The notes under the pieces: generated by a model | Databases searched by the model: none | The model's input: the letters and a program-made list of their open reading frames with translations, nothing else | What the model was told of the DNA's origin: nothing | From: DTU013 sp964490975 | GTDB lineage: Bacteria; Bacillota; Clostridia; Acetivibrionales; DTU013 | Direction of reading: 5' to 3' | NCBI GenBank assembly: GCA_964490975.1 | Contig: CAZBEQ010000016.1 | Span: 1-64,000 of the forward strand | DNA length: 64,000 nt | Shown here: one piece after another, positions 53,076-61,972 of the stretch | Layout: each line of letters opens with the position of its first letter | Position numbering within the stretch: position 1 is the stretch's first letter | Position numbers and translations under genes: made by a program

Positions 53076-54743
53076 TTACTCCTTCTTTTTATCTACATCG
53101 CCTTGCCTGATTTCTACCCTGCGAATCTTTCCACTGATAGTTTTTGGAAGCTCTGTGACAAACTCGATGACTCTGGGGTATTTGTATGGCGCCGTAACGC
53201 GCTTCACATGATCCTGGAGCTCTTTGACCAGTGCTTCGCTGCCGGTATAACCCTTGGCTAGTATTACTGAGGCTTTGACGATCTGGCCTCTGTCGGGATC
53301 GGGCACAGCAGTGATGGCGCATTCCAGCACGGCGGGATGCTCAATGAGCGCGCTCTCGACTTCAAAGGGCCCGATCCTGTAGCCGGAGCTCTTGATTACA
53401 TCGTCAGCCCTTCCAACAAACCAGAAATAGCTGTCCTCATCGCGCCAAGCCATATCTCCGGTAAAATACATGTTATCGTGCCAGACTTCTTTTTTCAGCT
53501 CTTCATCATTGTAATAACCGCAAAACATACCAAAGGGTTTACCATTGTCTGTTCTTATTACTATCTGGCCTTCTTCGCCAACCTCGCAGGAATTGCCGTC
53601 CTCATCCACTATATCAGCATTATAACCCGGTGCCGGCCTTCCCATCGAACCCGGCTTTGGTTCCATCCACGGGAAGTTGGCAACCGTCAGTGTAAGCTCT
53701 GTCTGCCCGTATCCCTCTGCCAGCTTCAGGCCGGTTGCCTTGTAAAACTGGTTATATACTTCCGGATTAAGGGGTTCTCCTGCGATAGAGCAATGAGTCA
53801 GTGAGCTGAGATCAAATTGTGTGAGGTCCTCCTTGATAAGGAACCTGTAAATCGTAGGCGGAGCGCAGAAGGTAGTTACTTTGTGCTTTACCATAATGTT
53901 CAGCATATCCCTGGCATTGAATTTCTCATGGTCGTATGTGAATACAGCACTGCCGCAGATCCACTGGCCATATATCTTTCCCCACATGGATTTCATCCAG
54001 CCCGTATCCGATACTGTAAGATGAAGCCCGTTATCCTGTACACACTGCCAGTACTTCGCGGTATTGATATGACCCAGGGGGTATGTGAAATCGTGGAGAA
54101 CCATCTTGGGCATTCCGGTTGTTCCAGAAGTGAAATAGAGCAACATTGTATCTTCATTCTTTGCCGCTTCGCTTCCGACTGGTTTTGGGAAATCAGGAGA
54201 TGCTTTTTCCAGCTCTTCGTCAAAATTATACCAGCCTTCAGCTTTGCCGTTGACTGCAACAAGCGTTTCAAGCGTAGTTGATTTGCTCCTTGAATCGTTT
54301 ATGTGCCTGACTACTTCGCCTTCTGCTACAGATATGATCATTTTTATACCGGCAGCATTACATCTGTAAATAATGTCCTTTGAAGTCAGAAGGTGAGTCG
54401 CAGGTATTCCTATAGCACCGATCCTGTGAAGCGCAAGGAGAGCATACCAGAATTCGAAGCGCCTTTTAAGGATGAGCATTACCCTGTCACCCTTTTTGAT
54501 CCCAAGAGATTTGAGGAAGCTGGCGGTTTTGTTGCTGTAATACTTCATATCGCCGAAGCTTACAATTTTCTCATCACCTTTGTCGTTACACCAGACCATG
54601 GCTGTTTTATCAGGGCTTTTATCCGCTATTTCATCTACTACATCGTATGCGAAATTAAAATCACCGGGTATGGAGATCTTAAAATTGTTGTAGTAATCCT
54701 CGTAGTTCTCAAAGTTCTGCTTTGATACATATTTGCTTAACAT
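53076..54743 (-). CDS. Acyl-CoA synthetase (AMP-forming), ACSM/benzoate type
   Basis: A 555-residue adenylate-forming ligase with A3 motif LLYFTSGTTGMPK, A5 GYGQTE, A7 YFTGDMAWRDEDSYFWFVG, A8 GRADDVIKSSGYRIGPFEVE and the catalytic C-terminal Lys in KTISGKIRRVEIR. It activates a carboxylic acid with ATP and CoA; the overall pattern (GCGMFCG-like region GMFCGYYNDEE, MWGKIYGQWICG) is closest to medium-chain or aromatic acyl-CoA synthetases. The exact substrate is unknown. It is co-transcribed with the upstream XRE-cupin regulator (13 bases apart). Confidence 0.87.
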   Translation of the reverse strand: MLSKYVSKQNFENYEDYYNNFKISIPGDFNFAYDVVDEIADKSPDKTAMVWCNDKGDEKIVSFGDMKYYSNKTASFLKSLGIKKGDRVMLILKRRFEFWYALLALHRIGAIGIPATHLLTSKDIIYRCNAAGIKMIISVAEGEVVRHINDSRSKSTTLETLVAVNGKAEGWYNFDEELEKASPDFPKPVGSEAAKNEDTMLLYFTSGTTGMPKMVLHDFTYPLGHINTAKYWQCVQDNGLHLTVSDTGWMKSMWGKIYGQWICGSAVFTYDHEKFNARDMLNIMVKHKVTTFCAPPTIYRFLIKEDLTQFDLSSLTHCSIAGEPLNPEVYNQFYKATGLKLAEGYGQTELTLTVANFPWMEPKPGSMGRPAPGYNADIVDEDGNSCEVGEEGQIVIRTDNGKPFGMFCGYYNDEELKKEVWHDNMYFTGDMAWRDEDSYFWFVGRADDVIKSSGYRIGPFEVESALIEHPAVLECAITAVPDPDRGQIVKASVILAKGYTGSEALVKELQDHVKRVTAPYKYPRVIEFVTELPKTISGKIRRVEIRQGDVDKKKE

Positions 54744-54756
54744 AATCAGTACCTCT

Positions 54757-55311
54757 TTAATTTAATATTATTGCCAGGAACTTGGCTGGTTTCCCGTCAA
54801 GTGCCTTCATGCCATGGCTGCAGCCGGAGTCAAAATACAGTGAGTCGCCCTCGTTCAGCGTCAGCTGGTGTCCGTCAATACTGATCACCAGTGTGCCCTC
54901 AAGGACATAGTTGAATTCCTGCCCGGGATGGGAGTTGTAGTGGATCGTATCATCGCTGCCGGGCTCCACAGTCACAAGGAACGGCTCGGATTTCTTATTT
55001 ACAAATTTGTATGCCAGGCTTTGGTACTTGTAAGGTTTACGCCTTTCTACGCTCACACCCTTGTTTTTTCTTACAAGACAGTAGGTGTGCAGCTTTGGAT
55101 CCTCACCGGTAAGTATTGCTGTCAATTCTACCCCAAACTTGTTTGCAGCCTCATACAGGAAGCCTATTGGTATGTCGGTATTACCGCTTTCGTACTCTTT
55201 GTATGTCTCTGATGTGACACCAAGCTCTGCGGCAAGGGTTTCCACGGACAAGCCGGCTATTTCACGCAGATCCTTTATCCTGGATGCAATCTGCTTAACT
55301 TGATCAGACAT
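54757..55311 (-). CDS. XRE-family regulator with cupin domain
   Basis: A 184-residue protein with an N-terminal XRE/Cro helix-turn-helix (about 8-65; LREIAGLSVETLAAELGVTS) and a C-terminal cupin barrel (about 105-180; HPGQEFNYVLEGTLVISIDG and SLYFDSGCSHGMKALDGKP). Regulators of this plan bind small metabolites in the cupin and often control an adjacent metabolic gene. Here it heads an operon with the acyl-CoA synthetase and probably responds to its acid or CoA product. An inverted repeat TAAAACAT / ATGTTTTA (55449-55475) lies upstream. Confidence 0.88.
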   Translation of the reverse strand: MSDQVKQIASRIKDLREIAGLSVETLAAELGVTSETYKEYESGNTDIPIGFLYEAANKFGVELTAILTGEDPKLHTYCLVRKNKGVSVERRKPYKYQSLAYKFVNKKSEPFLVTVEPGSDDTIHYNSHPGQEFNYVLEGTLVISIDGHQLTLNEGDSLYFDSGCSHGMKALDGKPAKFLAIILN

Positions 55312-55586
55312 AAAATGCCCATCCTTTCAAATAGAGTTTTTATTTATTGCCTGCTTTGATTAAATATGCTTTTTTTAACATTGATGTAATATTATCATAT
55401 TTTCTCATTAAAATGAAGGAATCCATATTTCGGCTAAAACCAGAGCAATAAAACATAAAAAAAATTAATGTTTTATCTGATAATTAACAGGAAGATTCCA
55501 TGATCTTTGGCGAGAGATGAAGTTCAATGTTCCCTTTGTTCAAAATGGGTTTCCAGAATTCAGGCAAGAGGATTATTGTGCAGAAA
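55312..55586. other. Intergenic region upstream of the cupin regulator
   Basis: AT-rich, no gene. It contains the inverted repeat TAAAACAT (55449-55456) / ATGTTTTA (55468-55475), a possible operator for the divergent or downstream regulator, and presumably the regulator's promoter. Confidence 0.4.
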
Positions 55587-55617
55587 AAGAGCCCAATATA
55601 TTGTATACTGGGTTCTT
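55587..55617 (-). terminator. Terminator of the small membrane protein gene
   Basis: AAGAGCCCA and TGGGTTCTT pair (one G-T) around a 13-nt loop; on the minus strand the stem runs into CTTTTT. On the plus strand a T6 run follows a few bases later, so it could work both ways. Confidence 0.65.
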
Positions 55618-55662
55618 GCTATTTTTTATAGACATAATCATCATGGAATCTGAAAATAGTGC

Positions 55663-55836
55663 CTAATTGGTCAAGGTATTAGTACCAGAATCATTTAAGT
55701 TACGTATTATTTCTCTCTTGGCCGCATTTCTGCCAATATCGTAGCTAGCTTTGTAGACAACAGGCAATATTGTTGCTAATATTACTACCATTCCTATTAT
55801 TACAGCTAAAACTTTTCTGTTAAATAAATCTGTCAT
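55663..55836 (-). CDS. Small single-pass membrane protein
   Basis: A 57-residue protein with one transmembrane segment (about residues 8-27, VLAVIIGMVVILATILPVVY) and a polar tail. Its family is unknown. ATG 55836 is preferred, with GGAAGTG upstream; the in-frame TTG 15 bases earlier overlaps that site. It has its own terminator, supporting expression, but no neighbour suggests a role. Confidence 0.5.
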   Translation of the reverse strand: MTDLFNRKVLAVIIGMVVILATILPVVYKASYDIGRNAAKREIIRNLNDSGTNTLTN

Positions 55837-56428
55837 ATTATCACTTCCCAAGCCGATGATCCAGCATTACATCATTATACCCATTATTATACGCCACAAT
55901 AGCGACAACTACAAGAATAACTACTACTACTGCCTACGCATAGGGTTTTCCAAGCACATAACAAACCAGAAAATCAAACAGTCCTTGCTCAGGATATGCC
56001 CAGTGTCTTAGGGTTTATCATATGCTTGAATACAGTTTCCAAAATGGCTTTCCCAAAATACCTGATTCCACCCGGCTATTCGCCTCTTCTTTTTTAGACT
56101 CGTCTTTCCAGACATATCCTACTTTGATATATTCATAGCCCATATTAAATAATCACTTGGCCCAAATTTCAGGAATAGTCCACTTTTATAGTAATAGATG
56201 CACATAAATAATGTTTTTATAGCTTTATGACAACCTACCATGCTATTATCGTGCCCTATACTTAAAATTTTGGCCACGATAATTGTTTTATGAGTAGATA
56301 CTCGTGCTTTGCTTTATGCAATTACCGTGCTAATACTGCTACTTACAATAGCACTGCCACTAATTCTGGACTTCGACCCTCGATTATGCTACAATTTACG
56401 GATACCTATGGAGGATGGGGGTCCGCAA
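55837..56428. other. Intergenic region, mostly unassigned
   Basis: About 590 AT-rich bases. On the minus strand, 56018-56143 holds a 41-codon frame listed separately. The rest shows nothing I recognise. An ORF from 56309 in frame with the MATE gene encodes a hydrophobic stretch, but it lacks a ribosome binding site. Confidence 0.4.
56018..56143 (-). CDS. Possible 41-residue small protein
   Basis: An ATG-initiated frame encodes a charged peptide starting GYEYIKVGYVWKDESKKEEA and ending PFWKLYSSI. There is no clear ribosome binding site and no recognised family. It could be a gene remnant. Confidence 0.2.
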   Translation of the reverse strand: MGYEYIKVGYVWKDESKKEEANSRVESGILGKPFWKLYSSI

Positions 56429-57874
56429 ATGGAACAACTATACGTATCAGATAATATGTTCGACAAATTCCGCCGCACATTCATAGGCGACCGGGCATTT
56501 TATAAATCAGTGCTTGCGCTTGTTATACCTATGATAGTGCAAAATACGATATCCAATTTCGTTAATCTGCTTGACAATATCATGGTAGGGCAGGTTGGCA
56601 CGGTACAAATGTCGGGGGTGGCAATTGTAAACCAGCTCATGTTTGTATTTATGCTGACTCTTTTTGGCGGCCTGTCCGGTGCAGGTATATTTGGCGCGCA
56701 GTATTATGGCGCAGGCGACAACGATGGACTCCGCCATACATTCAGGTTCAAGCTCCTGACTGTTGCGGTCATACTGGTCGCAGCTGTCACGATATTTCTG
56801 ACCAGTGGCGATATGCTGATATCACTATATCTTAAGGGCGGGGGAGATCCCGCTGACGCAGCAGCGATGCTTGAGTACGGCAGAGCCTATCTGAAAATCA
56901 TGCTGTGGGGGCTGCCGGCGTTTGCGTTATCACAGGCATACAGCAGTACACTGCGTGAAACGGGCGAGACTATGCTGCCTATGAAAGCGAGTATAGCAGC
57001 CGTACTCACAAATCTGTGCTTTAACTATGTGCTGATATTCGGAAAGCTTGGGTTTCCAAAGCTCGGTGTTGAAGGCGCGGCTATCGCAACTGTAATATCC
57101 CGTTTTGTCGAGCTTGTGATCATCGTTATATATACGCACAGGAACACGGTGCGTTTCCCGTTTATCGTTGGCCTTTACCGTTCGATGAGGATCCCGAAGA
57201 GCTTGGTAATACAAATATTCAAAAAGGGGATGTCGCTTCTTGGAAACGAATTGTTCTGGTCAATGGGTGTTTCGACGCTGACCCAGATCTTTTCGACATA
57301 TGGGTTGAATGTCGTAGCCGGTATGAATATATCCAGCACGATAGCAAATCTCTTTAATGTCGTTTTCGTTTCGATGGGATCGGCAGTTGCCGTAATGGTC
57401 GGGCAGTCGCTTGGCGCCGGAGATATGCAGCGTGCCAAGGCTCAGGCATGGAAGCTGATATTCTTCAGCGTATGCACGTGCTTTGTAATAGGTACGGTTA
57501 TGGCCTTTACAGCACCATTCATACCGCGGGTTTATAATACGACGGAGGAGGTGCGGGGGCTGGCGACACACTTTATGCGGGTCGGTGCCGTATTGATGCC
57601 GTTCTTTGCTATTTCCCACTGTAGTTACTTTACTATACGTGCCGGAGGGAAGACGATTATAACAGTTTTGTTTGACAGCGTATATTCCTGGGTCGTATTT
57701 ATACCGCTTGCATTTATTGTGACAAACTATACCGATTTGAATATTTATCTGGCATACCCGATATGCTATCTGCCTGACATTATTAAAAGCGTGATCGGTA
57801 TACTTGTTGTAAGGACGGGGTATTGGGCTCAGAATGTGGTGGATAACAAGGCTGTTGCTGAATCTGCAGGTTAA
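56429..57874 (+). CDS. MATE family efflux transporter
   Basis: A 481-residue protein with 12 hydrophobic segments and MATE signatures: ALVIPMIVQNTISNFVNLLD, MVGQVGTVQMSGVAIVNQLM and, in the second half, KKGMSLLGNELFWSMGVST. It should export drugs or metabolites in exchange for cations. I place the start at ATG 56429, preceded by GGAGG and GGGGG; in-frame upstream ATGs at 56309 and 56408 are possible but less likely. It is not closely similar to the MATE protein at 42899. Confidence 0.88.
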   Translation: MEQLYVSDNMFDKFRRTFIGDRAFYKSVLALVIPMIVQNTISNFVNLLDNIMVGQVGTVQMSGVAIVNQLMFVFMLTLFGGLSGAGIFGAQYYGAGDNDGLRHTFRFKLLTVAVILVAAVTIFLTSGDMLISLYLKGGGDPADAAAMLEYGRAYLKIMLWGLPAFALSQAYSSTLRETGETMLPMKASIAAVLTNLCFNYVLIFGKLGFPKLGVEGAAIATVISRFVELVIIVIYTHRNTVRFPFIVGLYRSMRIPKSLVIQIFKKGMSLLGNELFWSMGVSTLTQIFSTYGLNVVAGMNISSTIANLFNVVFVSMGSAVAVMVGQSLGAGDMQRAKAQAWKLIFFSVCTCFVIGTVMAFTAPFIPRVYNTTEEVRGLATHFMRVGAVLMPFFAISHCSYFTIRAGGKTIITVLFDSVYSWVVFIPLAFIVTNYTDLNIYLAYPICYLPDIIKSVIGILVVRTGYWAQNVVDNKAVAESAG

Positions 57875-57971
57875 ACTTTGGAGGATTGAGTTATATTTGC
57901 TGATGGGCTTAGGATGTGGTTACAGATCAGTCCGCTGCCTGAACTTAGGGTTCTCATGAATATTTTTTTCA

Positions 57972-58000
57972 TTGACAAATATATATTATTGGGGTAATTT
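57972..58000 (+). promoter_or_regulatory. Promoter of the amino acid ABC transporter operon
   Basis: TTGACA (57972-57977), 17-bp spacer, TAATTT (57995-58000). It lies 69 bases before the binding-protein start codon. Confidence 0.7.
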
Positions 58001-58068
58001 ATTTTTATGCAAAAATTGCAGGGATGTGTATATTTATTCGTCCCAGATTACAATTAAAGGAGAAAATT

Positions 58069-58932
58069 ATGAAAAGAATCATTGCATTATTGACAGCTGT
58101 TATTATTTTGACCACCGGCGTATTGCTGACAGGCTGCGGAAACCAGGAAAATGGCGCATCGGCCAAATCAGTTAAGGTCATAGACATACCGCTCACACAG
58201 GAAGAGTATGCTTTTGGTGTAGATAAGAATCAGCCGGAGCTTTTAGATAAGGTTAACAAATTCATTGCACAGATCAAATCAGATGGGACCTTCGACAAAA
58301 TAATGAATAACTATTTTGGCAATGGAACACCTGTTGAAGTAGTTTCCGCACAGCTCGATGAAACAAAGGATCAGCTAGTAGTCGCAACGAATGCGGGATT
58401 TGAGCCCTTTGAATATACCGCAGGCGCAAACTACCTTGGAATAGACATGGAAATTGCTGCACTGCTTGCAAAGAGCCTTAATAAGGAGCTTGTTATCAGC
58501 AATATGGATTTTGAGGCAGTATGTCTTTCAGTAGGACAGGGCAAGGCTGACATAGCTATGGCTGGACTTACAATAAAAGAGGACAGAAAAGAATATGTCA
58601 CATTTTCCGACAAGTACTATGATGCAGCTCAGAAGCTGATTGTTAAAGCTTCGGATACGACATTTGACAATTGCAAGGCTGCAGCTGATGTAGAAGCTAT
58701 CCTTTCAGGCCTTGACAGCAAAACAAAGATAGGCGTTCAGAATGGCACTACCGGCAAATTCTATGTTGAAGGCGATCCGGACTGGGGCTTTAACGGCTAC
58801 CCTGTTGAATGCGTTGGTTATAAATCCGGCTCATTGGCAGTACAGGATATGCTCAATGGCAATATAAATTATGTTATAATAGATGAAGCACCGGCAAAAT
58901 GCATAACAGAAACAATAAATAAGCTCAACTAA
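58069..58932 (+). CDS. Amino acid ABC transporter substrate-binding lipoprotein, apparently circularly permuted
   Basis: A 287-residue lipoprotein (lipobox LLTGC, Cys23) of the SBP_bac_3 family. The usual N-terminal motif (QLVVATNAGFEPFEYT, GIDMEIAALLAKSLN) begins only at residue 102. The block that normally ends the domain (EEYAFGVDKNQPELLDKVNK then SDGTFDKIMNNYFG) lies before it, at residues 46-84. The protein then stops at YVIIDEAPAKCITETINKLN, where the missing C-terminal part would begin. This fits a circular permutation. It feeds the permease and ATPase that follow; a polar amino acid is the probable ligand. GGAG precedes ATG 58069. Confidence 0.88.
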   Translation: MKRIIALLTAVIILTTGVLLTGCGNQENGASAKSVKVIDIPLTQEEYAFGVDKNQPELLDKVNKFIAQIKSDGTFDKIMNNYFGNGTPVEVVSAQLDETKDQLVVATNAGFEPFEYTAGANYLGIDMEIAALLAKSLNKELVISNMDFEAVCLSVGQGKADIAMAGLTIKEDRKEYVTFSDKYYDAAQKLIVKASDTTFDNCKAAADVEAILSGLDSKTKIGVQNGTTGKFYVEGDPDWGFNGYPVECVGYKSGSLAVQDMLNGNINYVIIDEAPAKCITETINKLN

Positions 58933-58965
58933 AACGTGATATTAGATTTCAATAAAAGAATATAG

Positions 58966-59009
58966 AGATACAATACCTCGCTGATAACATTAGCGGGGAT
59001 ATTGTATCT
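58966..59009 (+). promoter_or_regulatory. Intercistronic hairpin between binding protein and permease
   Basis: AGATACAATA (58966-58975) and TATTGTATCT (59000-59009) form a perfect 10-bp stem, extended inward by CGCT / AGCG. No T-run follows directly. Such hairpins between binding protein and permease genes usually protect the first message or attenuate the downstream part. Confidence 0.65.
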
Positions 59010-59024
59010 TAAAGGGTAAAAATA

Positions 59025-59735
59025 ATGGGGAATTTTGACAAGAAAATTGCTGCTTTCTGGGAAATATTTTATAAGTACAACGGGTACGAGAAAGTCCTGA
59101 CAGGGCTAAAGAATACCCTGATCATCGCTATTGTCGGTTTGGCAATAGGTATCGTGATTGGTACTATTATCGCCAGCATAGAAGTGTTGCCAAAATACAA
59201 AAGACTGCCAAGGATACTTAATGGAATATGTACTTTTTATGTAGGCTTATTCAGAGGGACTCCTGTTGTAGTACAGCTGCTGGTAGCATATTATGTCATT
59301 CTTCCCCTGCTGGGAATAAACATGCCTCCGCTCAATGTCTGTATACTTGTGTTCGGACTAAACAGCGGAGCATACGTTTCTGAAATAATGAGAGGCGGGA
59401 TCATGTCTGTGGACCCGGGCCAGATGGAAGCGGGCCGCGCTGTTGGACTTGGTTACGGAATTACCATGGTAAAGATCGTCGTACCCCAGGCTGTTAAAAA
59501 CATACTACCTACGCTTGGCAATGAATTGATCGCCCTTGTAAAGGAAACCTCTGTTGTGAGCTTCGTTGGGGCGGCTGACCTGTATGTGGCCTTCAGCTAT
59601 ATAGGTACGAATAACTATGAATTCATGGTTCCGTTCCTTGTAATGGCCTTGATTTATATAGTACTGGTCATGGCAATAGCCTTGCTCGTTAAAACTATGG
59701 AAAGGAGCCTGAGAAAAAGTGATAGACGTAATTGA
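59025..59735 (+). CDS. Polar amino acid ABC transporter permease
   Basis: A 236-residue HisM/GlnP-type permease with about five transmembrane helices. The EAA loop, which contacts the ATPase, is visible as EAGRAVGLGYGITMVKIVVP. It partners the upstream binding protein and the downstream ATPase, whose start overlaps its end by 17 bases. As a single permease gene it likely forms a homodimer. AAAGGG lies before the ATG. Confidence 0.92.
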   Translation: MGNFDKKIAAFWEIFYKYNGYEKVLTGLKNTLIIAIVGLAIGIVIGTIIASIEVLPKYKRLPRILNGICTFYVGLFRGTPVVVQLLVAYYVILPLLGINMPPLNVCILVFGLNSGAYVSEIMRGGIMSVDPGQMEAGRAVGLGYGITMVKIVVPQAVKNILPTLGNELIALVKETSVVSFVGAADLYVAFSYIGTNNYEFMVPFLVMALIYIVLVMAIALLVKTMERSLRKSDRRN

Positions 59736-60543
59736 TCTGAAAAAAAACTATGGCAGGCTCGAAGTGCTCAAAGGTATAAATATTACCATAAGCGAAGGCG
59801 AGAAGGTTGCCGTAATAGGCCCCTCCGGAAGCGGCAAAAGCACGTTCCTGCGCTGCTTGAACTGTATGGAGGACCCAACTGGGGGCTCGATAATTTTTGA
59901 AGGCGTAGACATTGCAGATATGAAGGTGGATATAAATGTTCACAGGCGCCACATAGGCATGGTTTTTCAGCAGTTCAACCTTTTTAGCAACAAGACCGTT
60001 ATTGGCAATATCATGCTGGCTCCGCTGCATATAAGGCTCCATGACCTACGGATGAAGAAGCTGAAGAACAGCTTGATAAAGATCGGCAATGCATTCAGAA
60101 AAAATAAGACGCCTCTTTATGAAATAAATACAACTAGCAATGAAATCAAAGCCGAGGTAGGGGAAAATGCTATCCGTCTGCTGAAGAGGATCGGGCTTGA
60201 GGATAAGGCCGAGACCTACCCATCGACGCTCTCAGGCGGACAGAAGCAAAGGATAGCAATAATCCGTGCTCTTGCAATGAATCCGAAGGTCATGCTGTTC
60301 GATGAACCTACATCCGCCCTCGACCCGGAAATGGTCGGGGAGGTCCTGGATCTTATCAAGCAGCTTGCTGATGAGGGAATGACCATGGTGATCGTTACAC
60401 ACGAAATGGGCTTTGCCCGCGAAGTTGCCACAAGGATACTCTTTATGGATGAGGGCAGGATACTTGAAGAAAACAGCCCCGCCGAATTCTTCTCAAACCC
60501 GCAGAACCCAAGGACGAGGGAGTTCTTGTCCAAGGTGCTGTAA
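59719..60543 (+). CDS. Polar amino acid ABC transporter ATPase
   Basis: A 274-residue ATPase with Walker A GPSGSGKST, Q-loop VFQQFNLFSN, signature LSGGQKQRIAI, Walker B VMLFDEPTSALDPE and the H-loop in VTHEMGFA, as in GlnQ/HisP. It begins with GTG. Compared with the usual 240-245 residues it has an insertion of roughly 40 residues between the Q-loop and the signature (about 106-148, rich in Lys and Asn). It ends the operon, followed by a bidirectional terminator. Confidence 0.93.
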   Translation: MIDVIDLKKNYGRLEVLKGINITISEGEKVAVIGPSGSGKSTFLRCLNCMEDPTGGSIIFEGVDIADMKVDINVHRRHIGMVFQQFNLFSNKTVIGNIMLAPLHIRLHDLRMKKLKNSLIKIGNAFRKNKTPLYEINTTSNEIKAEVGENAIRLLKRIGLEDKAETYPSTLSGGQKQRIAIIRALAMNPKVMLFDEPTSALDPEMVGEVLDLIKQLADEGMTMVIVTHEMGFAREVATRILFMDEGRILEENSPAEFFSNPQNPRTREFLSKVL

Positions 60544-60591
60544 GGATCGGTACTATCCATATGAGTTAGACAGGGCTCGAGGGAAAAACAA

Positions 60592-60622
60592 AGGGTTTAC
60601 AGTACGACTCACTGTAAACCCT
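60592..60622. terminator. Bidirectional terminator
   Basis: AGGGTTTACAGT (60592-60603) and ACTGTAAACCCT (60611-60622) form a perfect 12-bp stem with a 7-nt loop between the convergent ABC operon and cytosine deaminase gene. It lacks a strong T-run, so efficiency is uncertain. Confidence 0.7.
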
Positions 60623-60641
60623 ATCAACTTACTAACCAAAT

Positions 60642-61877
60642 TTAAAACAATACTTCCCTTGCACCTGAAGATGCCTTGGCAATAAGGTGTCCCTTGTTGT
60701 ACGAACGCAGGACCAGTGAATTATAGTTCAGAGCGTCGTAATAGCTTTTCGCGTCCAGTATGACGAAGCTTGCAGGGTTTCCAGCCTTTATACCGTAGCT
60801 ATCGCCCAAATGCAGCGTTTTTGCGGCATTGGACGAGATAAACCTGTACGAGTTCATTATATCCTCATAGCCCATCATCTGGCATACGTGCAGACCCATG
60901 AACACCACATCGCGCAAATTGCCATTCCCCAGAGGGTACCATGGATCGAATATATCATCGTGGCCAAAGGAAACATTGATCCCCTCTGCGGCAAGCTCCT
61001 TTACACGAGTTATACCCCTGCGCTTTGGATAGGTATCCATACGTCCCTGCAGGTGGGTGTTTACCAAAGGATTTGCAACAAAGTTGATACGGCTCATTTT
61101 CAGCAGCCTCATCAGTCTGACAACATATGCATTATTGTATGAATGCATTGCTGTTGTATGGCTGGCAGTCACACGATCAAACAACTGCATCTCATATGCC
61201 CGTGCTGCCAGGGTTTCCAGACCGCGGGAGGCTTCGTCATCAATCTCGTCACAATGTACATCCACCAGCTTGTCATACTTACAGGCCAAATCCATAGCAA
61301 AGTTTAGCGATTCGACACCATATTCGCGGGTGAATTCAAAATGGGGAATTGCCCCAACTGCATCCGCGCCCATCTTCATCGCGTTCTCCATAAGGTCGCG
61401 GCCGTTTGGATAGCTGAGTATCCCCTCCTGAGGAAAGGCTACGATCTGTATGCTTACTTTATCCTTCAGTTCGTCGCGAAGCTCAAGCATTGCTTCCATA
61501 GCAACAAGCTTGGGGTCTGTAACATCCACATGAGTGCGGACGTGCTGTATTCCGTTGGCTGCCTGCATGCGTATTACCCTGTTTACACGCTCCTTGACAT
61601 CAGCCTTTGAAAGTTTTTCCTTTCGCTTGCTCCAGCATTCGATGCCTTCGAATAAAGTGCCGGAAAGGTTCCACACCGGATCACCTGCTGTCAGACAGGT
61701 ATCAAGGTGTACATGGGATTCGATGAACGGTGGGAGGGCGAGCTTGCATCCAAAATCTTCCGTCTCTTCACCTGGACGCGCAGACAGCCCTTCGCCTATT
61801 TCTTCGAATATGCCGTTTGATGTACGGATGTCGGAGAGCATTTGAGAGTTTTCAATGTAAACATTTTTTATAAGCAT
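60642..61877 (-). CDS. codA: Cytosine deaminase
   Basis: A 411-residue amidohydrolase. Motifs match CodA: metal site ESHVHLDTCLTAG, DVHCDEIDDEASRGLET, TASHTTAMHSYNNAYV and SFGHDDIFDPWYPLGNG. It converts cytosine to uracil and ammonia for pyrimidine salvage. Upstream on the same strand lies a deleted copy of the cytosine permease codB, the usual operon partner. AGAAGG is upstream of the ATG. The first residues (MLIKNVYIENSQML) are a normal N-terminal sheet of the family. Related enzymes can act on creatinine or isoguanine, but the set of motifs supports cytosine. Confidence 0.9.
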   Translation of the reverse strand: MLIKNVYIENSQMLSDIRTSNGIFEEIGEGLSARPGEETEDFGCKLALPPFIESHVHLDTCLTAGDPVWNLSGTLFEGIECWSKRKEKLSKADVKERVNRVIRMQAANGIQHVRTHVDVTDPKLVAMEAMLELRDELKDKVSIQIVAFPQEGILSYPNGRDLMENAMKMGADAVGAIPHFEFTREYGVESLNFAMDLACKYDKLVDVHCDEIDDEASRGLETLAARAYEMQLFDRVTASHTTAMHSYNNAYVVRLMRLLKMSRINFVANPLVNTHLQGRMDTYPKRRGITRVKELAAEGINVSFGHDDIFDPWYPLGNGNLRDVVFMGLHVCQMMGYEDIMNSYRFISSNAAKTLHLGDSYGIKAGNPASFVILDAKSYYDALNYNSLVLRSYNKGHLIAKASSGAREVLF

Positions 61878-61972
61878 TTGTTTTACCTTCTATCATAATT
61901 ATGTTGATGCCAGTGTTATTAATCGCCAGCGACGCGCATTACTGCTGTGATAACAACACTACTCATTAATTA

